From the NCBI RefSeq assembly GCF_001884045.1, contig NZ_MACF01000069.1, positions 78,259 through 142,258 on the forward strand: DNA of 64,000 bases, given 5' to 3'. Below the pieces are notes generated by a model. That model was not told the DNA's origin. It saw only the letters and a program-made list of their open reading frames with translations, and ran no database searches. The stretch is from Bacillus mobilis (GTDB lineage: Bacteria > Bacillota > Bacilli > Bacillales > Bacillaceae_G). Below, in pieces: positions 46,889 to 56,132 of this stretch (positions are counted from its first letter, which is position 1; each line of letters opens with the position of its first letter). The position numbers and the translations under genes are program-made.

Positions 46889-46935
46889 TAAAACTCCCTT
46901 TATCTTAATTCGAGATTTTTATCTCTGTGTCTCCC
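46889..46935. repeat. 3' flank of the second GH101 gene, repeated next to the relic at 42761
   Basis: Contains CCTTTATCTTAA, GATTTTTATCTCT and TGTCTCCC, found in the same order at 42762-42806. Confidence 0.65.
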
Positions 46936-46943
46936 CCCTGTAG

Positions 46944-49900
46944 TCACCTTTTTTCAATACGTAAATTATCTAAAATAAACGTACCTGCTCCAGTATCACC
47001 GTTTAAATTCGTTCCATCACTGAAAATTCCAACATAAGTTTGACCATTCTCAGAGCCTGTCACAGTAAACTCTGCCGTTTTTGTATCAGTAGATGCAGCA
47101 AGAGTATTATTCACACTCAATCCCTTTGCACTCGCAATGTCTCGAACATCAATTTCTTGATCCCCTGAAATAAAACGGAATGCATTTGCTGTTGTTTGGT
47201 AGTCAAATGATACTTTATAAGTTACGCCTGGTTCGAAACGATAATTTTGAGGAATCGTACGGTACAGCAAACCTTTATTTCCAGTGTTCACTTTAACGGA
47301 CCAATTCCCACCTAATACATCATCGACTAGTTTTTTACCTGCCCATCCTTTTTGCGTATATGGAGCATGCAGTTCAGACAGATGAATTCTGTTGTCTTCT
47401 ACTCCTTCTGTGTTACCGATAACGAATGGGTAAATACCTTGTACTACCGATTCAAAATCTTGTTTAAATTCCGTTGGTGAAACATAATTTTTTAAGGATT
47501 TTTGAACAATCCGAATATCATCAAATTTTGTGTTTCCTTTTCCAGCATCACGGCTGAGAGTTAATTTAGCTTTATTCGTTTCAGCTGTAAAGCTTACTTG
47601 CATGATTTGCATTTTGCTATTGTATCCATCATTTGAAGCATGTGAATCTGCCTTAACATAGTTCTTTTGCAGGCTGCGAAGCGTGTAATTATTAACGTCT
47701 TCTTTCCCACCTGTTACTGTAATTCCGGCCTTTACATCACTATTATTTTCAACATACACCTCTGCTACATAATCTTTACCTGGTTCCAAACCAGTTAGGA
47801 CACGTGAAACAGTTGTATCTTTTGACGGACTATCAATATTCAAGTAGTAATCTCCACTACTTACATTGCGGTTGCTTCCAGTTTGATTTGTTCTAACGGC
47901 GCTTATAGCTTTGTTATCTCCCTCAATAGTTGTATATGCACTTACTTTTCCTGTATTGAATCCCGCGTCATATATATGAGCACCCTTGCTCCAATCATAG
48001 TCAAGAATTTCCAAACCTTTATCTCTTTTTGGTACAACAACATAAGGAGTTGCCGCATCAGCTTTCAAAGTCACCTTATTATTTACGACCTTGACTTCTT
48101 TCATATCTGCTCTACCACGATCTGTCAGTTTGTATACATATACACTAGATGCATCTTTATATTCATCTGGAAGTGTCCAAGTTGTTGTACCACCTTCCAA
48201 ATTCCAGTGATATAGTTTTTCAGAATTAGAAGTTGGATTTTTAAAATCTTGTTTCACCCAAGGAATTAAATAAGTATGTCCATCAAGTACAACGTTTCCA
48301 TTCAGTGTAATAACACGTTCCCTAGAATTGTCTTTTCTAGTTACATCGACAACATCTCCATTACTTGGGTCTTTCAATTTTATTTCCTTTTCTAAGTTCG
48401 TCTTGCTTTTATCCCCTTCTACAGCTGTCCAATTCGTTACATAATATTTTTGTAAGAATTTAGTAGGTAGATTCGTATCAAATGTCATGCGAATAAAATT
48501 ATCAAAATTCTTATCAGATTGCCATCCTTCGAAACCAGCTAATTCAAATCCACCAAGTAACGGATGATCAGCAGTTCCTCCTACTTCAGGCCAATTCAAC
48601 ACCCAAGAATCTCTTTGGTGATTGCTAATAAAGCGTAGTACTTCTGAGTTGATCCCTTTACTTTCCGGTCCACCATAGTTTTTATCGGTAGCCCAGTGTT
48701 GCCACGTTGAATTATTGGCCATAGAACCACCAAATTCCGTTGTTAGTCTCCAGCCCCTATCTTTAAATTGATCTGCTATTCTATTTGATTCCCATTGATT
48801 TTGATACCATACATCTAAATAAATAAAGTCAAGATTTGGAACAGCAGTTTTCAATTCATCTAGTCTTTTCGCACGTGCTCCAGTATACAAATCTTTTAAT
48901 TTATTAATTGTATAAGATTGATCTAGCCATCCCCATCCTAAAGAATTTGGACGATCAATAAAATCATTGTTGAAAGCTTTCGCTTCAGGATAAACTTCTT
49001 GCGCATTGATATGGACACCAAATTGGGTGTTATACTTATGCCCCTCTTTAATAAGCGTATCCAAATCTTTAACGCCACCCATGCGCTCACCTACATTACC
49101 GTAATCCGGATGACCACTGTCATGTCCTTCGTTTGCATATCCTTTTAATAAAACAGCCTGCCCCAATTCATCTGTAGCAAGAGCAACCTTTTTAATATTA
49201 TCTGCTGTTTTTAAGAATGGTTGTTGTGCTTGTGATCCGAAATTCATTGCAATACGCATTCCAACATTATTGTTTACATCTTGATATCCTTTAATGTCTT
49301 GCATAATATCACGGTATGCAATCGCTGCATCCTGCCAATCTGTCTTATTATCAGTATTCAAATCTTTAGCGATAGCTATTTTAATAGTTGGTTTATTTTT
49401 TTGTGGATCTGGCATAAAATCTCTTTGGTAATAGAGTGCACTAGAACCTATCCCCATTGCCTTAGCACCATTTTTATTTACATATCGATTTGCAACTAAG
49501 TTTTTATAGCCATCCACTTCTGAACTAGACCATACACCCGCACTCAATTCGTCAGTTGATAAAAATGCAGTATAATTTTTAGTAGATGTACCTATTTCCC
49601 CCATTGAAGAATCTACGCTTACATCCACATCTCCTGATTTCCTCACATCAGTACTAATATTCGTTAATTTAGCTTTTGCACCTTTTTGTACCGAATTTAC
49701 TGAGATAACGTTCATATCAGCAAACTCAACTGTTTCAATTTTTGCACTGCCATTATTTTTAATTTCATCGAAACTATAAATAACTTTATTATCATTTACT
49801 TTCAAAGATACTTTAAATACAGCATCAAGGTTTTTCATTTCATCCACAACTTTTAATGTATATAGCGCTTCACTATCGCTTAGCTTTTCAAAGCTTACTT

Positions 49901-51296
49901 TAGGATAGTATAGTGCACCATTTACTTTCAATCCGTAAACAGGTGATTCTTGTCCATTCATTACTTTATCGCCAACTTTGTATTTCACAACCCGCGGGAA
50001 TACTTGGTCAATAGTAACATCCATATACTTTGACTTTAATGTATCTTCTACTGATGGAGTATCTGGAGGCTTTGGCGCACTATATTCCTTGATTTTGATA
50101 TTAGAAATCGTAATATCGGCAGCACCTCGGCTTTTTTCAAATCCAAGTCCCCCCGCCTGATCTACACCACCTGTTAATGTCCATGAATCTACCTTTTTAC
50201 CATCAATGTATAACGTTGCAACATCGTCCATGAATACTAAACGTAAATGGTATGTTTGTTTTGCTTGTAACGGCACATTTGAAGTCATCGACGTCCAATT
50301 GTTGATAGGACCAAATGTTTCACCAAAATACTGGTCGTTCGTATCCCCTGTTCCCACATATGTGTATGCAGATGCATTTTGAACACGATAGATTAATCCA
50401 AAGCGATTCATCTTATCAGTATTAGTAGTTACATCAGCTTCAAAAACACCATTTTTAATCGATTTCATTTGGTTATAGACAATTCGATTCTTTTGGGTAG
50501 ATGTAACACCGAAAGTTGCTGAACCGTCTGCATTATAAGTAACTTTTCCGTCTCCTGAGATAATTTTCAAGTCGCCTTCTTCTAATTTATTATCCGTAAT
50601 GTCGACAAGTTTTCCATCTCCTGGATCCGTGCCTCCATCACCAGATGCAGCTCCTAATTCGATGAGAACTTGACTTTTTTTATCTCCAAAAGCACCGAGT
50701 TTAACTGCTTCCTTACCTGTAAGGAGGTTATTTACATCATTAGGTAAAGTAACCGGTCCAAATAAATCTTTTCCATCTAATGTAATGTTCATAGTGGTTG
50801 CATTATAATCGATTTTTATGGAATGTGAGGTCCCAGCCTCTGGAAGTGCAACATTCGGTCTCGTTTTTAACCAATCACCTTTTCCTTGATATTTGTATTC
50901 ATAGAACCATCCAAGTGAGTCGTAGCCTACAAAAACGAAGTTATTATTGTCAATATAATGAGGATAGAAACCAAATCTAGTATCTTCTCCACTGGTTTCT
51001 GGAGTAAAGGTATACGCCATCGTTCCCGATTCTTTAGCGATTTTATTTTGTTCTTGAAAAATTGCAGCTTTAGCCCCGTTATCGTTTCCGGCACCTGCTC
51101 CAAGCCTTACATAGGACTTCCCATTCTGTTCTATTATTGCATTGATTTCGTTTCCTCCTGATGAAATTGTGACCCACGGATTAGACACATTTGCCCCTGC
51201 ATGTAATGGTACAATCATGCTAACTAAAAATGTCGGCACAATTAGCACAAGTGCAAGAAGGGTATTAAAAGCTCTCTTGAAATGCTTACTCTCCAA
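46944..51296 (-). CDS. Secreted GH101 endo-alpha-N-acetylgalactosaminidase, large variant with two N-terminal lectin-like modules
   Basis: A 1450-residue secreted enzyme. Signal peptide about 1-35 (ALVLIVPTFLVSMIV). Residues about 36-215 and 235-410 are two concanavalin-like beta-sandwich modules (ITISNIKIKEYSAP ends the second), absent from the 43171 paralogue. The mutarotase-like and catalytic domains follow. Nucleophile Asp828 (FIYLDVWY) and acid Glu854 (TTEFGGS) are only 26 apart and the acid is followed by Phe instead of Trp, so the loop is six residues shorter than in the first enzyme. The C-terminus (about 1180-1450) matches the paralogue closely. No surface anchor. RBS AAAGGGGGAGAAGA. 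Likely acts on related but not identical O-glycans. Confidence 0.92.
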   Translation of the reverse strand: MESKHFKRAFNTLLALVLIVPTFLVSMIVPLHAGANVSNPWVTISSGGNEINAIIEQNGKSYVRLGAGAGNDNGAKAAIFQEQNKIAKESGTMAYTFTPETSGEDTRFGFYPHYIDNNNFVFVGYDSLGWFYEYKYQGKGDWLKTRPNVALPEAGTSHSIKIDYNATTMNITLDGKDLFGPVTLPNDVNNLLTGKEAVKLGAFGDKKSQVLIELGAASGDGGTDPGDGKLVDITDNKLEEGDLKIISGDGKVTYNADGSATFGVTSTQKNRIVYNQMKSIKNGVFEADVTTNTDKMNRFGLIYRVQNASAYTYVGTGDTNDQYFGETFGPINNWTSMTSNVPLQAKQTYHLRLVFMDDVATLYIDGKKVDSWTLTGGVDQAGGLGFEKSRGAADITISNIKIKEYSAPKPPDTPSVEDTLKSKYMDVTIDQVFPRVVKYKVGDKVMNGQESPVYGLKVNGALYYPKVSFEKLSDSEALYTLKVVDEMKNLDAVFKVSLKVNDNKVIYSFDEIKNNGSAKIETVEFADMNVISVNSVQKGAKAKLTNISTDVRKSGDVDVSVDSSMGEIGTSTKNYTAFLSTDELSAGVWSSSEVDGYKNLVANRYVNKNGAKAMGIGSSALYYQRDFMPDPQKNKPTIKIAIAKDLNTDNKTDWQDAAIAYRDIMQDIKGYQDVNNNVGMRIAMNFGSQAQQPFLKTADNIKKVALATDELGQAVLLKGYANEGHDSGHPDYGNVGERMGGVKDLDTLIKEGHKYNTQFGVHINAQEVYPEAKAFNNDFIDRPNSLGWGWLDQSYTINKLKDLYTGARAKRLDELKTAVPNLDFIYLDVWYQNQWESNRIADQFKDRGWRLTTEFGGSMANNSTWQHWATDKNYGGPESKGINSEVLRFISNHQRDSWVLNWPEVGGTADHPLLGGFELAGFEGWQSDKNFDNFIRMTFDTNLPTKFLQKYYVTNWTAVEGDKSKTNLEKEIKLKDPSNGDVVDVTRKDNSRERVITLNGNVVLDGHTYLIPWVKQDFKNPTSNSEKLYHWNLEGGTTTWTLPDEYKDASSVYVYKLTDRGRADMKEVKVVNNKVTLKADAATPYVVVPKRDKGLEILDYDWSKGAHIYDAGFNTGKVSAYTTIEGDNKAISAVRTNQTGSNRNVSSGDYYLNIDSPSKDTTVSRVLTGLEPGKDYVAEVYVENNSDVKAGITVTGGKEDVNNYTLRSLQKNYVKADSHASNDGYNSKMQIMQVSFTAETNKAKLTLSRDAGKGNTKFDDIRIVQKSLKNYVSPTEFKQDFESVVQGIYPFVIGNTEGVEDNRIHLSELHAPYTQKGWAGKKLVDDVLGGNWSVKVNTGNKGLLYRTIPQNYRFEPGVTYKVSFDYQTTANAFRFISGDQEIDVRDIASAKGLSVNNTLAASTDTKTAEFTVTGSENGQTYVGIFSDGTNLNGDTGAGTFILDNLRIEKR

Positions 51297-51376
51297 TTCT
51301 TCTCCCCCTTTTAAATTTAAATTTTAGTTAAAAACAATACCTGCACATTCTTTTTTAAAACATACTAAAACCTGAA

Positions 51377-51390
51377 AGGTACCGCTTTCA
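51377..51390 (-). promoter_or_regulatory. cre-like CcpA site in the leader of the second GH101 gene
   Basis: TGAAAGCGGTACCT on the minus strand fits the cre consensus WTGNAANCGNWNNCWW at 15 of 16 positions with its neighbours. It sits about 10 nt after the -10 element, a road-block position for catabolite repression. Confidence 0.65.
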
Positions 51391-51399
51391 CTTATGTTT

Positions 51400-51460
51400 A
51401 GAATAGTTTTTTTCATGTGCCCACTCAATAAAGATATTGTTTCTTTTTTTAGTTATATTG
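51400..51460 (-). promoter_or_regulatory. Second GH101 promoter with 21-bp direct repeat (site 3)
   Basis: Minus strand: CAATAT (51460-51455), CAATAT (51439-51434), 5 bp, TTGAGT (51428-51423), 17 bp, TATTCT (51405-51400). A 100-nt leader follows. The rest of the gap 51297-51680 holds no supported gene. Confidence 0.75.
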
Positions 51461-51680
51461 TCTTTTTAAAACCCTTACAAAATAAGGATGTTGTTACCTT
51501 TTTAAGTATGTTTTTTACTGAATTTTACTACGTTCAATCGATTAGATTTTATACGATAATTAATATTATTCGATTTATTTATATGTAACGGTTCTTCTCT
51601 CTCCCTTTAGTCATGATTACTGCTCCCTTAACTGTTCCGATCTCTTACTCTAGAATTTGTGGTCATACTGGACGCAACTA

Positions 51681-51715
51681 AAAAAATGAGCAGACGAATG
51701 TCTGCTCATTTTTCT
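51681..51715 (-). terminator. Terminator of the galacto-N-biose/GalNAc operon
   Basis: AAAAATGAGCAGAC and GTCTGCTCATTTTT form a perfect stem after lacD. Confidence 0.93.
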
Positions 51716-51750
51716 TCATTCCATATAAAAACAGAAGAAAAGATATTATA

Positions 51751-52758
51751 CTAACTTTGAAGTTCAGCTGCTATTTTTACTTTAGTAAACCATGAGTTAG
51801 CTGTCTCTCTCAATACGAGATTCAGTTCTTCAGTATTCCTTCTACCAATATCTTTTAACCAATTACGCCCTGCTTGCTCACCACCTATAGCAAACGGCAT
51901 AACACCGTCTTTCCAAGTTGCCCGACCACATAACACTCCGTTAAAGGTAGATCCGGAGTCTTTAGCAAATTTTAATGTTTCTTGAAATAATTTTGCGCTT
52001 ACTCCTGCACTAAGGAAAATAAATGGAAGCTTAGTTGCTTCACTTTGTTCTTTGAAATAGGAAGCTGCTTTTTCTTTACTATAAACAAATTCACCTTCTG
52101 TATATCCTTCTACATAGTTCATATCTACTGGAACTTCTACTTTTAATACATCTACTTTATATTGCGGTTTCGAGAACTCCTTCATCGCCTCAATCACTTT
52201 ATACGGTTTTATTTTTGCGTATGCGTTACTTTTCACATCATCACTGTCAGCATCATACGTAACAATCTCTAAGAAAAATGGTATGTCTTCAGCTGCACAC
52301 TCAGATCCGATACGTTCCATATAGACATGTTTATAGTTATTAATTTTTTCATCTTCATTGACATCATAGTAGAGTAAAAATTTAATAGCATCTGCACCTG
52401 CTTCTTTTAATCGTTTCACTGACCATTCTGGTAATAAATCCGGCAATCGGCCTACTTCTGATGCATCGTATCCAGTTTTTTCATACGCTACGATTAAGCC
52501 CGATTCTTTATCGCGGACCTTAGCCGCCGGCAGACCGTATTCAGGGTCCAAAAGAATCGCTGTAGCAAATGGTGTTAATTCCTCAGAAACTAATTCTTTG
52601 AAACGGATAATGCCTTCATCTCCAACATGACTTGCACCGCCAGACGCAATCATTTTTTTCAATGAACCACGTTGATCAATAGCCAATGCTCCAATTATGC
52701 CATTTTCAGCAGATAAACGTTTTAGAGCTTCCAATTTATTTTTGGTTAGTTCTAACAT
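51751..52758 (-). CDS. lacD: Tagatose 1,6-bisphosphate aldolase (LacD)
   Basis: A 335-residue class I aldolase of the LacD family. Start at the second ATG ([15 protein letters not shown]) because GAGGAGA overlaps the first. Diagnostic stretches are [15 protein letters not shown] (near 22-36), PEYGLPAAK, and [15 protein letters not shown] near 203-217, where the Schiff-base Lys is expected. It cleaves tagatose-1,6-bisphosphate to DHAP and glyceraldehyde-3-P. Last gene of the operon, followed by its terminator; uses the product of the LacC-type kinase just upstream. Confidence 0.94.
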   Translation of the reverse strand: MLELTKNKLEALKRLSAENGIIGALAIDQRGSLKKMIASGGASHVGDEGIIRFKELVSEELTPFATAILLDPEYGLPAAKVRDKESGLIVAYEKTGYDASEVGRLPDLLPEWSVKRLKEAGADAIKFLLYYDVNEDEKINNYKHVYMERIGSECAAEDIPFFLEIVTYDADSDDVKSNAYAKIKPYKVIEAMKEFSKPQYKVDVLKVEVPVDMNYVEGYTEGEFVYSKEKAASYFKEQSEATKLPFIFLSAGVSAKLFQETLKFAKDSGSTFNGVLCGRATWKDGVMPFAIGGEQAGRNWLKDIGRRNTEELNLVLRETANSWFTKVKIAAELQS

Positions 52759-52773
52759 CAACATTCTCCTCTT

Positions 52774-53709
52774 TCAATCTATTTTTTCAACTTTAACGAG
52801 ATCAAAGTAATGTTTAAACTTATTCATATTAATATAACCCGTTCCAGCTTCCATCGTATTTAACATTCCTGTAGTCATCGCTGTTTTAAGAACAGTCTCG
52901 ACCGTTTGGTTTTGATGTAGTGCCACAGCTAATCCTGCAACTGTTGCATCACCAGACCCTACAGGATTGACCACTTCTATTTTCGGGATCGTAACTCTGT
53001 AATAGTCCTCGCCGTGCTTAACAAATGCACCTTCACTACCCATTGACACGATAATCCACTCAATCCCAGTAAATAGTTCATGGTTTAATACTTGCTTTAG
53101 ATCTATGATTCCCGCTTCCACGCCAATGCCCAACAGCTGAGATAATTCCGCTGTATTTGGTTTGATGGCAAATGGTTTTTCTTTATGCACCATCGCTTGT
53201 TTCAAAGATTCCCCTGACGAATCCATAATTATTGGAATTCCATTTTTATGACAGATTTCTAACATTTGATAATAATAGTTAGTCGGTAACCCTTTCGGTA
53301 AGCTACCCGAAATTGTCACAAGTGAAGCTGTTGCAAGTTGAAATTCAAATTTTTCTAAAAAACGAGCCCCTTCTTCTTTGGATAATGTTGGCCCAGATTC
53401 TAAAATCTCTGTTTGCATCCCTTCATGAAGAATGGCAATACAATTTCTTGATTCTTTTTTGATTTTCAAAAAGTCATTTGAAATATTGACTTTATTTAAT
53501 TCTTGAATAATGAATTCCCCAATCGTACCACCAAGCACACCTGTCGCTAAGACACCTTCTTCCATTTGAGCGATTACTCGCGCAACATTCAAGCCTTTTC
53601 CACCAGCAGTTTTATGAACCGCTTCTACACGGTTAACAACATCTAACTTTAATTCATGAATCGGATAGGAAATATCGACCGATGGATTCATGGTGACAGA
53701 TAGTATCAT
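52774..53709 (-). CDS. lacC: Tagatose-6-phosphate kinase, LacC-type PfkB sugar kinase
   Basis: A 311-residue PfkB-family kinase. Start at MILSVTMNPSVD after GAAAGAGGGATTACC; 15 extra codons upstream are rejected. KTAGGKGLNVARVIAQM (near 33-49) is the sugar-binding GGKGxN motif and VNPVGSGDATVAGLAVAL (near 243-260) holds the catalytic Asp and anion hole. In 1-phosphofructokinase/LacC proteins this order is typical. It would phosphorylate tagatose-6-P to the 1,6-bisphosphate, feeding LacD. 26 nt follow nagA and 15 nt precede lacD. Phosphofructokinase-1 activity cannot be excluded, but context favours tagatose-6-P. Confidence 0.88.
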   Translation of the reverse strand: MILSVTMNPSVDISYPIHELKLDVVNRVEAVHKTAGGKGLNVARVIAQMEEGVLATGVLGGTIGEFIIQELNKVNISNDFLKIKKESRNCIAILHEGMQTEILESGPTLSKEEGARFLEKFEFQLATASLVTISGSLPKGLPTNYYYQMLEICHKNGIPIIMDSSGESLKQAMVHKEKPFAIKPNTAELSQLLGIGVEAGIIDLKQVLNHELFTGIEWIIVSMGSEGAFVKHGEDYYRVTIPKIEVVNPVGSGDATVAGLAVALHQNQTVETVLKTAMTTGMLNTMEAGTGYINMNKFKHYFDLVKVEKID

Positions 53710-53735
53710 TGGTAATCCCTCTTTCAGAAATTTGT

Positions 53736-54884
53736 TTAATCTTGAAAACGGCATACACCGTCAAGATAAGTAGCAGTTACATCCATCTCTGGTGTCATCA
53801 CAATAAAGTCAGCATCATATCCCTCGGCAATCTTCCCGCATTCGCCATCGAGCTGCATACTTTTAGCTGGTGCCGTACTCGCCATGTAAATCGCTTCCTC
53901 AGGTGAAGCAATTCCCCACTCGACGACATTTTTGACAGCATCTTTTAATTGCAAAATGCTCCCTGCTAAACTTCCGTTTTCCAAACGAGCCATCCCATCT
54001 TTTACTTTCACAGGAAATTCTCCCAGCTGATACATTCCTTCAGGCATACCTCCGGCCATCATACAATCAGATACCATAACAACCTTTTCTCTGCTGCGGA
54101 TATTCATTAAAACATTTGCGGCAACAGGATGAACATGATGTCCATCACATATGATTTCGGCAAAAACATCTTTTAAATTCATGGCTGCTCCGACCATCCC
54201 TGGCTCACGATGATGCAATGGACTCATTCCATTGAAAGTATGAATAAAAATGGAAGCTCCTTTTTCAACCGCTTGCTTTGCTTCTTCATACGTTGCGTCA
54301 CTGTGAGCTAACGCCACTGCAATCCCTTCTCCTACAGCATATTCAATAAATTCCGCTGCCCCTTTCCTTTCAGGTGCAATCGCGATTTTTTTAATTGCAT
54401 TATTTGATAATTCCTGCCAAACTTTCAATATTTCAACTGATGGGTCACAAAAATATTTCGTGTTTTGTGCTCCTTTATGCTTTTCAGTAAAAAATGGTCC
54501 TTCTAAAAAGATTCCTTTAATTTTTGCACCTTGCACTTTTGTGTAGTTGGCACCAATCATTTCAACGACGTTATTTAACGATTCTATTGAGGATGTTAAA
54601 GTTGTTGGTAAAAAGGATGTAACGCCGCAAGAAAGGAGTCCTACTGAAATTTGGTTCAGCCCCCCAAAACTATTGTCCATAATGTCGTGATTTCTAAATC
54701 CATGAATATGTGTGTCTACTAGGCCAGGAGCGATCCAATGTCCTCTATACTCAATAATTTCTACCGTATCTTCTGGCCTAACCTCTGAAAAAACACCGAA
54801 TTTTCCGTCTTTTATCTCTAAAAATCCAGGCCCCGTAACCATCTCCTCAAGAAAAAACTTATCTGCAAAGATAAAAATAGACAT
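53736..54884 (-). CDS. agaA: N-acetylgalactosamine-6-phosphate deacetylase (AgaA/NagA family)
   Basis: A 382-residue amidohydrolase. Metal and catalytic motifs are DTHIHGFRNHD (near 57-67), LEGPF (about 129), ALAHSDATYEEA (near 195), HTFNGMSPLHHREPG (about 215-229), DGHHVHP (about 250) and the catalytic Asp in VMVSDCMMAGGMPEG (near 275). It removes acetate from GlcNAc-6-P or GalNAc-6-P. Placement between AgaS and LacC favours GalNAc-6-P. 20 nt follow agaS. Sequence alone cannot separate AgaA from NagA, so the symbol is by context. Confidence 0.88.
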   Translation of the reverse strand: MSIFIFADKFFLEEMVTGPGFLEIKDGKFGVFSEVRPEDTVEIIEYRGHWIAPGLVDTHIHGFRNHDIMDNSFGGLNQISVGLLSCGVTSFLPTTLTSSIESLNNVVEMIGANYTKVQGAKIKGIFLEGPFFTEKHKGAQNTKYFCDPSVEILKVWQELSNNAIKKIAIAPERKGAAEFIEYAVGEGIAVALAHSDATYEEAKQAVEKGASIFIHTFNGMSPLHHREPGMVGAAMNLKDVFAEIICDGHHVHPVAANVLMNIRSREKVVMVSDCMMAGGMPEGMYQLGEFPVKVKDGMARLENGSLAGSILQLKDAVKNVVEWGIASPEEAIYMASTAPAKSMQLDGECGKIAEGYDADFIVMTPEMDVTATYLDGVCRFQD

Positions 54885-54904
54885 ATATGTTTCTCCTATC
54901 CTAG

Positions 54905-56071
54905 TTACTCATATTCGTAGATGGTAACACCTTTAACGACACGGTTCACTGTTCCTGTCGGTGAAGGTGTATCAGGTGTATTGCCTACTTTCACGGAAGC
55001 TAACAGTGAGACTGTTTGCCCAATCATGACAAAAGGTAACGCTAAGTAGGCATCTGGTACAGACTGAGCCTCGCTGCCGAATACAAATCTGTTCCCAGCA
55101 TACTTAGTTTCTCCCTCAACCTCGATGGCACAAATGTAACTGGCAATGTCATCCTGTTGCATTTCTTTCAACATATCTAAATCATATTGACGTGTATACG
55201 GATGGTTAGAAACAAACACGAAAACCAATGATTTTTCGTTTACAAATGATTTTGGACCGTGTCGGAATCCGAGTGGTGAATCAAATGCGGTAACAATTTT
55301 CCCAGCTGTCAGTTCTAATATTTTTAATTGTGATTCTTTCGCTAAGCCTTCTAAACTACCAGAGCCCAAGTAAATAATTCGGTCAAAATCAAAATCTACT
55401 ATCTTTTGAATGTCACCTTCTCTTTGAATGACACTTTGACCCATTTGATGGATTTTTTTCACTATCTTCGATTTTTCTTCTGTCGATATAGAATCAAAAA
55501 CGAGTAATGCCGTTAACGCCATGCAAGTATAACTTCCTGTCATTGCAAATCCTTGATCATTTGATTTTTCAGGCATCAATAGCAATAAATTCTTTTCATT
55601 ATTCACGGCCCGTTTGGCTAATTTACCGTCTTTCGCACAAGTAATCGTTATTTGATACAAATCCGTTACTATTTGCTCAGCTAATTGTACAGCAGCAACA
55701 CTTTCCGGACTGTTTCCGCTTCTAGCAAATGAAACGAGTAAAGTCGGAAAATCCTTTTTGAAAAATTGGTAAGGGTTTGAAACTAACGTTGTTGTCGGAA
55801 TGCTTAGTACTTCCCATTGTTGTTCATCGGCTTTTTCTATTAAATAAGGGGTGACTGTATCACCGACATAGGCAGACGTTCCAGCGCCTGTAAAAACAAC
55901 TCGAACCCGGTTGTGTTTCGTTACTATTTTTTTCAAAAACTCTTCTATTCCCTCGCTTTTCTCCATGTACAAAGCAAAGGTTTCGGCCCATAAATCAGGC
56001 TGCCTTCTTATTTCCGCTGTTGTTATCGATGCACCTAACGAAGCTAAGTTTTCTTGACTTAATGTAAACAT
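54905..56071 (-). CDS. agaS: Galactosamine-6-phosphate deaminase/isomerase AgaS (SIS domain)
   Basis: A 388-residue protein with two SIS sugar-isomerase domains. FTGAGTSAYVGDTVTPYL (near 60-77) and SFARSGNSPESVAAVQL (near 112-129) are phosphosugar-binding loops of SIS1; YLGSGSLEGLAKESQLKILELTAGKIVTAFDSPLGFRHGPKSFV (about 232-275) is the second domain with the characteristic GFRHGPKS. AgaS converts GalN-6-P to tagatose-6-P and ammonia. Lies between ROK kinase and deacetylase genes in the same strand order as the pathway, leading to LacC. Family firm. Confidence 0.93.
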   Translation of the reverse strand: MFTLSQENLASLGASITTAEIRRQPDLWAETFALYMEKSEGIEEFLKKIVTKHNRVRVVFTGAGTSAYVGDTVTPYLIEKADEQQWEVLSIPTTTLVSNPYQFFKKDFPTLLVSFARSGNSPESVAAVQLAEQIVTDLYQITITCAKDGKLAKRAVNNEKNLLLLMPEKSNDQGFAMTGSYTCMALTALLVFDSISTEEKSKIVKKIHQMGQSVIQREGDIQKIVDFDFDRIIYLGSGSLEGLAKESQLKILELTAGKIVTAFDSPLGFRHGPKSFVNEKSLVFVFVSNHPYTRQYDLDMLKEMQQDDIASYICAIEVEGETKYAGNRFVFGSEAQSVPDAYLALPFVMIGQTVSLLASVKVGNTPDTPSPTGTVNRVVKGVTIYEYE

Positions 56072-56132
56072 ATTCGTCCACTCCTCTACCTATTTGCCAT
56101 CATTCTCTCCATAAAAGAAGACCGGCGCCACC

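Noticed and set aside
51394-51588. 64-codon plus frame upstream of the second GH101 gene
   Set aside because: Overlaps its promoter and has no ribosome site; AT-rich chance frame.
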